Of a stretch of DNA of 53,237 bases, positions 18,501-25,611 are shown piece by piece. The DNA comes from an uncultured Fretibacterium sp. Its GTDB lineage: Bacteria; Synergistota; Synergistia; Synergistales; Aminobacteriaceae. The first letter of the stretch is position 1. Every line of letters starts with the position of its first letter. The notes under the pieces are model-generated. The model saw only the letters and a program-made list of their open reading frames with translations. It made no database searches and was not told where the DNA came from. The position numbers were made by a program, and so were the translations under genes. Location of the stretch: contig CAMVMK010000011.1 of NCBI GenBank assembly GCA_947168585.1, positions 1 through 53,237 of the forward strand. The letters run 5' to 3'.

Positions 18501-18765
18501 CGAATGTGAAAAATCCGGCTCACAGCGTCCGAGTATTTTTGATAAAATCATTAACGGCCAAGTTCAATTAGTTGTGAACACTCCGAGAGAAAAAGCCTTG
18601 ACTAATACGGGCTCATTATTAAGACGCAGCGCAATTAAAGCCGGTATTCCTTACATCACGACAACAGCAGGAGCAGACGCGGCTGTAAAAGGCATTATCG
18701 CCGTGAAAAATAAAAATTCAGAGTCATTAAAATCTGTTCAGGAATGGCACGCCTTAATTAGTTAG
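15574..18765 (+). CDS. carB: Carbamoyl-phosphate synthase large subunit
   Basis: A 1063-aa enzyme making carbamoyl phosphate from bicarbonate, ATP and ammonia for arginine and pyrimidines. It has two homologous ATP-grasp halves: [20 protein letters not shown] at the start and [20 protein letters not shown] near residue 551. ADP-binding loops of the [13 protein letters not shown] and [13 protein letters not shown] type follow in each half, and a C-terminal MGS-like allosteric domain (about 935-1063). Length is normal. The small subunit carA is not adjacent. The TAG stop lies inside the first unit of a heptad repeat, and the repeat supplies the terminator that follows. Confidence 0.97.
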   Translation: [1063 protein letters not shown]

Positions 18766-18790
18766 GAGTGAGGAATTAGGAGTTAGGAAT
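18760..18790 (+). repeat. Heptad repeat tract overlapping the carB stop codon
   Basis: The units AGTTAGG, AGTGAGG, AATTAGG and AGTTAGG run from 18760 to 18787. The carB stop codon (TAG, 18763-18765) is part of the first unit. Confidence 0.8.
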
Positions 18791-18818
18791 TATAATTTTC
18801 CTAATTCCTATTTTTTTA
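18771..18818 (+). terminator. Terminator for carB built from the heptad repeat
   Basis: AGGAATTAGGA (18771-18781) is perfectly complementary to TCCTAATTCCT (18799-18809) over 11 bp, followed by a T-rich run. The left arm is heptad-repeat sequence. Confidence 0.8.
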
Positions 18819-18851
18819 TTTTTCATTTTCAAAAGGAGAAATTTTCTAAAA

Positions 18852-19610
18852 ATGTTTATATTCAGTCAGGATAAAATTTTAGTTAAAGATAAAATTTATA
18901 ATTTCAGCGAAGATTATTTGAATAACTATAAAAACTTAAAAATTTTAAGCTCATCTAAAAATCTTCCGGCGGTATGGCAAAATCTTCCGGCTTGGATTGA
19001 CGCAGAGGAAATTAAAATTGAAGACGGCGAAAAATTATTAACTCTGCGCGATTTTCTTCACGATTTTGATGACAAAGCTATGACGGTAACGAGTAAAGCG
19101 TGGCAGTTTTATAAATGGTTTAAGAATATAAAATTCTGCTCTCATTGCGGAAGCGTTTTAGTTCCGAGTGAAACTGACTACGGACGAAAATGTGAATCTT
19201 GCGGAATGACTTTTTACGCTCCTATTTCTCCGGCTGTGATTGTTGCGATTGAAAATAACGGAAAATTACTGCTTGCTCATAATACGGCGTGGCCTGAAGA
19301 GCGTTACAGTATTATCGCAGGTTTTGTCGAGCCTGGCGAAAGACTTGAAGAAACGGTTAGGCGCGAAATTCACGAGGAAGTTTCAATCGATGTAAAAAAT
19401 ATAAAATATTTCGGCTCTCAAACTTGGCCTTTCCCTAATTCTTTAATGTTAGGATTTACGGCTGAATATGAAAAGGGCGAAATTAAACCCGACGGCGTTG
19501 AAATTTCTAAGGCCGGATTTTATTCGACCAATGAAATTAGAAAAATGAATCTCCCTAACCATGAAAGCATAGCAAGAAAATTAATTGAGAATTTTTTAGA
19601 AAAACATTAG
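18852..19610 (+). CDS. nudC: NAD+ diphosphatase / RNA deNADding Nudix hydrolase
   Basis: A 252-aa NudC-type hydrolase that splits NAD(H) into NMN(H) and AMP and, in studied members, removes NAD caps from RNA. The zinc ribbon is CSHCG then CESCG (about residues 97-120). The Nudix box begins GFVEPGERLEETVRREIHEE, ending EEV where many members have EEXG. The NudC signature SQTWPFPNSLMLGF (about 198-211) separates it from other Nudix enzymes. The N-terminal 90 residues are poorly conserved, as usual. AAAGGAG at 18833 serves ATG 18852. Confidence 0.93.
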   Translation: MFIFSQDKILVKDKIYNFSEDYLNNYKNLKILSSSKNLPAVWQNLPAWIDAEEIKIEDGEKLLTLRDFLHDFDDKAMTVTSKAWQFYKWFKNIKFCSHCGSVLVPSETDYGRKCESCGMTFYAPISPAVIVAIENNGKLLLAHNTAWPEERYSIIAGFVEPGERLEETVRREIHEEVSIDVKNIKYFGSQTWPFPNSLMLGFTAEYEKGEIKPDGVEISKAGFYSTNEIRKMNLPNHESIARKLIENFLEKH

Positions 19611-19656
19611 ATTTTTCAACTTTACAATAAAAATTAAATAAAAAGATAGAGGTTTG

Positions 19657-19665
19657 TGCTATAAT
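19657..19665 (+). promoter_or_regulatory. Extended -10 promoter for the methyltransferase locus
   Basis: TGCTATAAT is a perfect extended -10 (TGnTATAAT); no -35 is recognisable, as is normal for this class. AAGATAGAGG at 19643-19652 upstream is repeated inverted at 19718-19727 and again upstream of the binding-protein array (26779-26788), and may be a regulator site. Confidence 0.6.
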
Positions 19666-19671
19666 TAACTT

Positions 19672-19800
19672 GTTTGAATTTTTTATCTTAAGCACAACGG
19701 AGTGAAATTCTCACGTCTCCTCTATCTTATCTTTTATTATACCATAAGATTGGGGGAGACGGTAATGTGCTTATGGAAAATTAAAATTTTTTCATAGGAG
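19672..19800 (+). promoter_or_regulatory. Structured 5' leader of unknown class
   Basis: The expected transcript folds with an outer stem TAAGCACA (19689-19696) to TGTGCTTA (19766-19773). Inside is a small hairpin GTGA-AATTC-TCAC and a longer arm starting GTCTCC that pairs with GGGAGAC (about 19713-19760). The three-way layout resembles a riboswitch or regulatory RNA, but I cannot match it to a known class. AGGAG at 19796-19800 serves the methyltransferase. Confidence 0.5.
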
Positions 19801-19808
19801 TTGTTTTC

Positions 19809-20490
19809 ATGCAATTATTACAAACATGGAAAGGCAAACTGTTTACAGCCTCTTTATTTTTTCATCGTCTCCTTCTCAAAAGATACGGCCTTGATATTTT
19901 TTTCGCCTACAATAATAGAATAAAACTGAATGATCATGAGCCGCGATCGGCAACACTCGAGTTAATGTCTCGGGAAATTTACCGCTACAATATTCAAGGT
20001 TCTTGCGCCGAAGTCGGAGTTTTTCGCGGAGATTTTGCAAGAGAAATCAACCATTATTTTCCAGATAGAAAATTATATTTATTCGACACTTTTGAAGGCT
20101 TCGATAAGCGGGACATCGAAACGAAGCGGCCAAACGAAACTACTGTAGCTGCTTGGGATTGTTCCGACACGTCAATAGAAATTGTTCTGAGTAAAATGGA
20201 ACACAGAGAAAATTGTATCGTCAAAAAAGGCTGGTTCCCCGAAACAGCTGACGGAGTTGAAGATAAATTCTGCTTCGTAAGTCTTGACGCAGATCTCTAC
20301 AAACCTATTAAAGCCGGGCTCGAATTTTTTTATCCGAGACTTGTAAACGGCGGCATAATCATGGTGCATGATTTCAATTATAATTAATTATCAGGGTGTC
20401 CGCGATGCCGTCAAAGAATTTTGCACTGCTAATAACATCGGCTATGTTTGCATATCTGACAGTGCGGGCTCGGCAGCGATAGTCAAATAA
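19809..20490 (+). pseudogene. TylF/macrocin-O-methyltransferase-like gene, frameshifted near its 3' end
   Basis: The first 192 codons encode a class I SAM-dependent methyltransferase of the TylF type: AEVGVFRGDFA (SAM loop, about residue 60), LYLFDTFEGFD, FVSLDADLYKP and GGIIMVHDFN. Frame 1 ends at TAA 20385-20387. The expected continuation (YQGVRDAVKEFCTANNIGYV to SAAIVK, stop 20488-20490) lies in the next frame. Removing one 4-bp unit from the AATTAATT duplication at 20382-20391 restores a full 226-aa protein. It may be a recent pseudogene, a slippage-prone site or a sequencing error. Sugar O-methylation is the role of relatives; no glycosylation genes are near. Its own promoter and leader look intact. 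Confidence 0.8.
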
Positions 20491-20498
20491 AAAAATTA

Positions 20499-20527
20499 TT
20501 GACAGATTTAATTTTTAAGTTTATTAT
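20499..20527 (+). promoter_or_regulatory. Consensus sigma-70-type promoter of the dap operon
   Basis: TTGACA (20499-20504), a 17-bp spacer and TATTAT (20522-20527). Transcription would start near 20534 and cross a leader ORF and a terminator before dapA. Confidence 0.8.
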
Positions 20528-20575
20528 TTCTCGTTGTAGTTTTTAGTTAGAAAATTGAAAGGAGAAGAAAAATTA

Positions 20576-20674
20576 ATGCTGAATTTAAGTGTAAATTTTG
20601 CTGAAAAATTTTTTATGTCTCCTTGTGCGTCTTCACCAAAAATGAAACGTGAGTATATATTTTTGCCTTTATGA
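20576..20674 (+). CDS. Putative 32-residue leader peptide upstream of dapA
   Basis: ATG at 20576 with AAAGGAG (20558-20564) opens a 32-codon frame that begins MLNLSVNFAEKFF and ends KMKREYIFLPL, stopping at TGA 20672-20674. It lies between the operon promoter and the terminator, and the stop codon is three bases before the strand that can pair with the terminator loop. Lysine codons occur (positions 11, 22, 24) but not as a run, so control by lysine supply is only a guess. It resembles no known protein. Confidence 0.5.
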   Translation: MLNLSVNFAEKFFMSPCASSPKMKREYIFLPL

Positions 20675-20746
20675 ATTGTGAATGACGACACAAATATATA
20701 TTTATTGCATAGATGAAAAGGCCGCTCATTCACAGAGCGGTTTTTT
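20653..20746 (+). promoter_or_regulatory. Attenuator-like alternative structures before dapA
   Basis: Three mutually exclusive pairings are visible. The first is a hairpin of GTATATATTT (20653-20662) with AAATATATAT (20692-20701), reinforced inside by TTGTG (20676-20680) with CACAA (20689-20693). The second is TGTGAATGA (20677-20685), perfectly complementary to TCATTCACA (20726-20734), which is the loop and arm base of the terminator. The third is the terminator itself. This is the layout of a transcription attenuator. No lysine riboswitch or T-box consensus is seen. Confidence 0.55.
20722..20746 (+). terminator. Intrinsic terminator in the dapA leader
   Basis: CCGCTC (20722-20727), a 7-base loop and GAGCGG (20735-20740), followed by six T residues. 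It stands between the promoter and dapA, so it must be read through or controlled for the operon to be expressed. Confidence 0.88.
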
Positions 20747-20790
20747 CGTGTATAAATTTTTTTTAGAATTTTTAAGGAGGAGAGTTTTTT

Positions 20791-21678
20791 ATGGCATCAA
20801 GTCATATTTTCAAAGGCGCGGCAACTGCTCTTATTACCCCTATGACCGCTGACGGAGTCGATTATAATTCGCTCGCAAAATTGCTCGATTGGCAGTTAGA
20901 ACAAGGCATTAACGCCCTCGTAATTGCAGGCACAACCGGTGAAGGTTCAACGCTCACTGATCCGGAACACGAGAAAGTCATAGAATTTTCAGTTAAAAGA
21001 GTTGCAGGAAGATGTCCCGTTGTTGCTTCAACAGGCTCGAACGACACAGCACACGCAATTTATTTGACGAAGTTCGCGTGTGATGCCGGTGCCGACGGAA
21101 TTTTGGCCGTAACTCCTTACTATAATAAAGCTACTCAAAACGGCCTCGTTAAAATGTACACGGCTATTGCGGACGCTTCGACAAAGCCTTTAATTCTCTA
21201 CAATGTTCCTTCAAGAACAGGAATTAACATTGAGCCCGAAACTTACGCCAAACTTGCAGATCACCCTATGATTTCAGGCATTAAAGAAGCTAACGGAAAT
21301 ATTTCAAAAATCGTTCAGACTTTCCAATTAGTCGGCAATAAATTAGATATTTATTCCGGCAATGATGATCAGATTGTCCCGATTTTATCAATGGGCGGGC
21401 AGGGTGTTATCTCGGTTTTATCAAATCCAATGCCGAAAAAAACTGTTGAAATTTGCGATAAATTTTTTGCAGGCGATGTCAAAGGCGCGGCGGCTCTGCA
21501 GTGTGAACTGCTCCCGTTGATTAATGCTTTGTTCAGTGAAGTCAACCCGATTCCCGTAAAAGCTGCGATGTCGGCAATGGGATTTTGTGAAAATTATTTG
21601 CGTCTTCCTTTAGTCCCGATGGAAGAGGCTCACTGGCTGAAACTTCAAGCACTTATGAAAGAGCAGGGTTTAATCTAA
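20791..21678 (+). CDS. dapA: 4-hydroxy-tetrahydrodipicolinate synthase
   Basis: A 295-aa TIM-barrel aldolase condensing pyruvate with aspartate semialdehyde, the first step of the lysine/DAP branch. It shows GTTGEGSTL (about 47-55), YNVPSRTG (about 136) and the Schiff-base lysine in ISGIKEANG (about residue 164). Length is normal. AAGGAGGAGAG lies 10 bases before ATG 20791. It is the first gene of an operon that runs to leuB and overlaps dapB by one base. Confidence 0.97.
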   Translation: MASSHIFKGAATALITPMTADGVDYNSLAKLLDWQLEQGINALVIAGTTGEGSTLTDPEHEKVIEFSVKRVAGRCPVVASTGSNDTAHAIYLTKFACDAGADGILAVTPYYNKATQNGLVKMYTAIADASTKPLILYNVPSRTGINIEPETYAKLADHPMISGIKEANGNISKIVQTFQLVGNKLDIYSGNDDQIVPILSMGGQGVISVLSNPMPKKTVEICDKFFAGDVKGAAALQCELLPLINALFSEVNPIPVKAAMSAMGFCENYLRLPLVPMEEAHWLKLQALMKEQGLI

Positions 21679-22400
21679 TGCAAATTATAATTAACGGTGC
21701 TAACGGCAAAATGGGGCATATGATTGCTGAAATGGCCGGAGAAGAAAATATAGCTGCCCGCGTTGACGTAACAGGCGGAGAGTGTTTCAAGACGCTTGAC
21801 GAGTTCACCGGCGCGGCTGATTGCGTCATAGATTTTTCCAATCATAAAGCAGTCGAAAATTTGTTAAATTATTGCATGAAAAAAAATTTGCCCGTCTTAA
21901 TTGCGTCTACAGGCCATACGGAAGACGAGATTAAAAAAATTCACGAGGCGGCAAAAAAAATTCCTGTATTTTTCTCGCCTAATATGTCAATCGGAGTTGC
22001 TCTCGTTGCTGATTTAGCTGAAAGAGTTACTAAAGTTTTCGGCTCTTGCGACATTGAATTAATCGAAACTCATCATAACCAAAAATTAGATGTTCCGAGC
22101 GGTACTGCTTTAATGTTAGCGCAAAGAATTAAGGACGCGAAGCCGGATTTAGTTTTTAATGTAGGCCGACATGAGAACGGTAAACGTTCAGGAAATGAAA
22201 TTGGTATTCACTCATTGAGATACGGTTCGGAAGTCGGAACTCACGAGATAATTTTTTCAAACGGTCTTGAAACAATTACAATAAAACATGACGCTAAAAA
22301 CCGTGCTTTATTCGCTAAAGGCGCGCTCTCGGCTGTAAAATGGCTCGTTAAAAAAGGCGCGGGGCTTTATACAATGAAAGAATTTTTGGCGGAGGTGTAA
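21678..22400 (+). CDS. dapB: 4-hydroxy-tetrahydrodipicolinate reductase
   Basis: A 240-aa NAD(P)H-dependent reductase, the second step of the pathway. The nucleotide loop is INGANGKMGHMI at the start; the substrate site ETHHNQKLDVPSGTA is near residue 137. ATG 21678 overlaps the dapA stop (TAATG). Slightly shorter than the E. coli enzyme (273 aa), as in many anaerobes. Confidence 0.97.
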   Translation: MQIIINGANGKMGHMIAEMAGEENIAARVDVTGGECFKTLDEFTGAADCVIDFSNHKAVENLLNYCMKKNLPVLIASTGHTEDEIKKIHEAAKKIPVFFSPNMSIGVALVADLAERVTKVFGSCDIELIETHHNQKLDVPSGTALMLAQRIKDAKPDLVFNVGRHENGKRSGNEIGIHSLRYGSEVGTHEIIFSNGLETITIKHDAKNRALFAKGALSAVKWLVKKGAGLYTMKEFLAEV

Positions 22401-22403
22401 AAA

Positions 22404-23108
22404 TTGGAAGCTCAGGAAATTATAAAATTCATTGCTGACGCTAAAAAAGTAACGCCTGTAAAGATTTATTTGCGTGAAAAAGCCGGCGAGAAAATTGATT
22501 TTGCAAATACAAACGTTAAAATTTTCGGTGAACGCGACAAAATTATTTTCGGCGACTGGGCGGAACTTGAGCCTGTAATCAGCTTAAATAAATCAAAAAT
22601 TGAAGAAATTGTAATCGAAAATTCTTCAAGAAACAGCGCAATTCCTTTGCTTGATTTGAAAAATATTCAGGCAAGAATTGAGCCCGGTGCAATTATCCGC
22701 GACAATGTTACAATCGGGAAAAATGCTGTAATTATGATGGGAGCAATTATAAACATAGGCGCGGTCATAGGCGACGGCACTATGATTGATATGGGCGCAG
22801 TTTTGGGCGGCCGTGCTACAGTCGGCAAAAGCTGCCACGTTGGAGCAGGAGCAGTCTTAGCAGGAGTTATAGAGCCTGCGAGCGCAAAGCCCGTCATAGT
22901 TGAAGATAATGTTTTAATCGGAGCTAACGCCGTTGTAATTGAGGGTGTTCATATCGGTGAAAATTCTGTTGTTGCTGCCGGTGCTGTTGTAATTGAAGAT
23001 GTTCCGGCGGGTAAAGTTGTAGCAGGCTGTCCTGCGCGGATTATTAAAGATAAAGACGCTAATACAACACAAAAAACCGCGCTCGAACAATCGTTAAGGA
23101 AATTGTAA
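22404..23108 (+). CDS. dapH: Tetrahydrodipicolinate N-acetyltransferase
   Basis: A 234-aa left-handed beta-helix acyltransferase. It closely follows the DapH plan: [55 protein letters not shown] and [17 protein letters not shown]. It commits the cell to the acetylase variant of DAP synthesis. The start is TTG 22404, chosen because GGAGGTG (22391-22397, inside the end of dapB) is ideally placed. A succinyl (DapD) role is less likely given the size and the partner deacetylase downstream. Confidence 0.93.
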   Translation: MEAQEIIKFIADAKKVTPVKIYLREKAGEKIDFANTNVKIFGERDKIIFGDWAELEPVISLNKSKIEEIVIENSSRNSAIPLLDLKNIQARIEPGAIIRDNVTIGKNAVIMMGAIINIGAVIGDGTMIDMGAVLGGRATVGKSCHVGAGAVLAGVIEPASAKPVIVEDNVLIGANAVVIEGVHIGENSVVAAGAVVIEDVPAGKVVAGCPARIIKDKDANTTQKTALEQSLRKL

Positions 23109-24269
23109 ATGAAAATTAATTTTCTTGCTGAGGCTCGGGAACTTGCTCCCAAACTTAATTTAATTCGGGAAGAATTACACAAAACTCCTGAGCTCGGTAC
23201 TCACGAATTTAAGACGGCGGAAATAATTGAAAAATATCTTGACGAAATTGGTATTTCTCACCGCCGTGTCTTAGATACGGGCATAATAGCGCGTATTGAC
23301 GGGGCTTTACCGGGCAAAAATTCTGCTGTCCGTTCCGATATTGACGCTCTGCCTATTAACGAAAATACGGGAGTTAATTTTGCGTCAAAAAATCCCGGTT
23401 GTATGCACGCCTGCGGCCATGATGTTCACATGACTGGAGTATTAGGCGCGGCAATGATTTTAGCTAAACACCGCGAAAATTTACACGGCTCAGTTACTTT
23501 TATATTTCAGCCTGACGAAGAGGGCGAGGGCGGTTCGGATAAAATGATAAAAGCCGGAGCTCTTGACGGTATTGACGCTGTTTTCGGTGCTCATGTCGAC
23601 CCTGCTCTGCCTGCTGGTCAAATTGGTATAAAATACGGAAATTTTTACGCTGCTTCAGAAATGTTCAAAATTATTGTAACCGGCAAATCTTCTCACGGGG
23701 CTCAGCGAGACAAAGGCATAGACGCTATCGAAGTTTCTGCGAAAATAATCACGGAAGTTTTGAAAATGAATAATCCTGACGGCGTTGTAACTGTTGGAAT
23801 TATTAACGCCGGTACAGCTGGAAATATTTTAGCAGGACGTTCAGAATTTCGAGGCATAATCAGAACTTTCGGTGTAGAGAAACGTGCAGAAATGTGCAGG
23901 GAATTTGAAGAAATTACAACTAAAATTTGTAAATCTTTCGGAGCAAAATGTGAATGTGATTTTAGCGAGGGTGCGCCCGGAATAGTAAATAACAACGATA
24001 AATTAACGTCATTGGTTGAAAATTCAGCGCGTGAAGTTTTAGGCTCTGAGCGTGTTCATGTTATAGAAAAGCCGTTATATATCAGCGAAGATTTCGGATA
24101 TTACATAATGAACAAAACCGGAAGTTTTTATCACATCGGAGCAGGCTGTGAATATCCTCTTCATAGCGATAAATTCCTGCCGAAAACTGACGCGTTTATA
24201 ACAGCTTCAGCAGTGCATGCCGCTGCAGCATATAATTTTAATAAATTAGGAATGATAGAACTTGAATAA
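23109..24269 (+). CDS. M20 amidohydrolase, probable N-acetyl-diaminopimelate deacetylase
   Basis: A 386-aa zinc/manganese M20D peptidase-family hydrolase. Metal ligands are visible in GCMHACGHDVH (about 97-107), the catalytic DEEGEGG (about 138), the GAHVD histidine (about 158) and the C-terminal HSDKF. Hippurate hydrolases and IAA-amino acid hydrolases share this fold. Its place directly behind dapH (ATG abuts the TAA) makes N-acetyl-DAP deacetylase the best call. The aminotransferase that acts between the two is not in the window. Confidence 0.85.
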   Translation: MKINFLAEARELAPKLNLIREELHKTPELGTHEFKTAEIIEKYLDEIGISHRRVLDTGIIARIDGALPGKNSAVRSDIDALPINENTGVNFASKNPGCMHACGHDVHMTGVLGAAMILAKHRENLHGSVTFIFQPDEEGEGGSDKMIKAGALDGIDAVFGAHVDPALPAGQIGIKYGNFYAASEMFKIIVTGKSSHGAQRDKGIDAIEVSAKIITEVLKMNNPDGVVTVGIINAGTAGNILAGRSEFRGIIRTFGVEKRAEMCREFEEITTKICKSFGAKCECDFSEGAPGIVNNNDKLTSLVENSAREVLGSERVHVIEKPLYISEDFGYYIMNKTGSFYHIGAGCEYPLHSDKFLPKTDAFITASAVHAAAAYNFNKLGMIELE

Positions 24270-25581
24270 TTTAGTAGTATTAAAATTCGGCGGGACATCG
24301 CTTGCTGACGCTTCCCAGATTAAAAAGGCCGCCGGTATTATAAAAGCAAATCCGGCGCGTAAATTTGTAATTTTATCTGCACCGGGCAAAAGATTTAGCG
24401 ATGATATTAAAGTTACAGACCTGCTTTATAAATGTCATCAGGAGGCTCAAAACGGCGGGGATTTTTCTCAAACTCTCGCGAAAATTTCCGACCGTTACTC
24501 CGAAATTATAAAAGATTTGGGCGTTGATTTTGATATTAAATCCGAAATTGAGATTATTAAAAAAAATCTTGAAGCCGGAATAACTCCCGACTATCCGGCA
24601 AGCCGCGGCGAATATATAAATTCCAAAATTATTGCAAAATTTTTAGGCTGGCCTTTTGTTGACGCTGCTGAAATAATTTTCTTTAATGAAAACGGAATTT
24701 TAGACGAAGAAAAAACTTTTTCAGCAGCGGGCGAAAAATTAAAATCTCTTGAAAATGCTGTGATACCCGGATTTTACGGTGCAATGCCGGACGGAAAAAT
24801 CAAAACTTTTTCACGCGGAGGCTCTGATGTTACAGGCTCAATTATAGCGCGTTCTGTTTCAGCGGATCTTTATGAAAACTGGACGGACGTTTCAGGAATG
24901 TTAAGTGCTGATCCAAGAATTGTAAAAAATCCCAAAGTTATTGAGTATATAACTTACACCGAACTTAGGGAACTCAGCTATATGGGTGCAAGCGTTCTTC
25001 ATGAAGATGCGGTTTTTCCCGTTAGAAAGGCCGGAATACCGATTAATATCCGCAACACTAACAAGCCCGATGATAATGGTACGTTAATAGCTGCTTCTCT
25101 GCCTAAAAATATTGAAAAACGTGCAGTTACTGGCATTGCAGGGCGTAAAGGTTTTACAAGTATCCGCGTTGAAAAATCCATGATGAACGTTGAAACAGGT
25201 TTCGGAGCAAAATTATTGTATATTTTTTCGCGCAACGGAATACCTTTTGAACATTGTCCGACCGGCATTGACGCTATTTCCGTTGTAATAAACAGCGAAC
25301 TTTTTGACCAAAAACGCGAGACTGTATTACGCGAAATTAAATCTGAATTAAATCCCGATTTCATAACTATCGAGAAAAATTTAGCTTCTATTGCAGTCGT
25401 CGGCGAGGGAATGATAAGCGTTAAGGGCATGGCCGCACGGGTTTTTGACGCTTTAGCTAAAGCCGACATCAATATCCGAATGATTGATCAAGGCTCTGAC
25501 GAATTAAATATTATAGTTGGTATTGACGAAGCTGAATACGAAAAAGCTATAAACGCTCTTTATTCTAAAATGATAGCTTAA
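24262..25581 (+). CDS. lysC: Aspartate kinase
   Basis: A 439-aa aspartokinase starting the aspartate family. The kinase domain is at the N-terminus (VVLKFGGTSLAD) with TRGGSDVTG-type loops (FSRGGSDVTGSI, about 182), followed by two ACT regulatory domains (about 300-439) where end-product inhibition would act. It starts at TTG 24262, eight bases inside the preceding gene, with AGGA about ten bases upstream. It overlaps its neighbour, so it is co-translated with the dap genes. Which end product inhibits it cannot be read from the sequence. Confidence 0.93.
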   Translation: MNNLVVLKFGGTSLADASQIKKAAGIIKANPARKFVILSAPGKRFSDDIKVTDLLYKCHQEAQNGGDFSQTLAKISDRYSEIIKDLGVDFDIKSEIEIIKKNLEAGITPDYPASRGEYINSKIIAKFLGWPFVDAAEIIFFNENGILDEEKTFSAAGEKLKSLENAVIPGFYGAMPDGKIKTFSRGGSDVTGSIIARSVSADLYENWTDVSGMLSADPRIVKNPKVIEYITYTELRELSYMGASVLHEDAVFPVRKAGIPINIRNTNKPDDNGTLIAASLPKNIEKRAVTGIAGRKGFTSIRVEKSMMNVETGFGAKLLYIFSRNGIPFEHCPTGIDAISVVINSELFDQKRETVLREIKSELNPDFITIEKNLASIAVVGEGMISVKGMAARVFDALAKADINIRMIDQGSDELNIIVGIDEAEYEKAINALYSKMIA

Positions 25582-25611
25582 ATTATTTTTATTACGAAAG
25601 GATTTTTTACA

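Noticed and set aside
19697-19720. FMN or cobalamin riboswitch, suggested by GTGAAATTC
   Set aside because: The motif lies in a short hairpin; none of the other conserved blocks of those riboswitches is present and the gene downstream is unrelated.
20534-20746. Lysine riboswitch or T-box before dapA
   Set aside because: Neither the lysine aptamer blocks nor the T-box AGGGUGGNACCGCG sequence is present.
24999-25472. Reverse-strand 157-codon frame
   Set aside because: Lies wholly inside lysC in antisense; lysC is clearly the real gene and the frame has no recognisable features.
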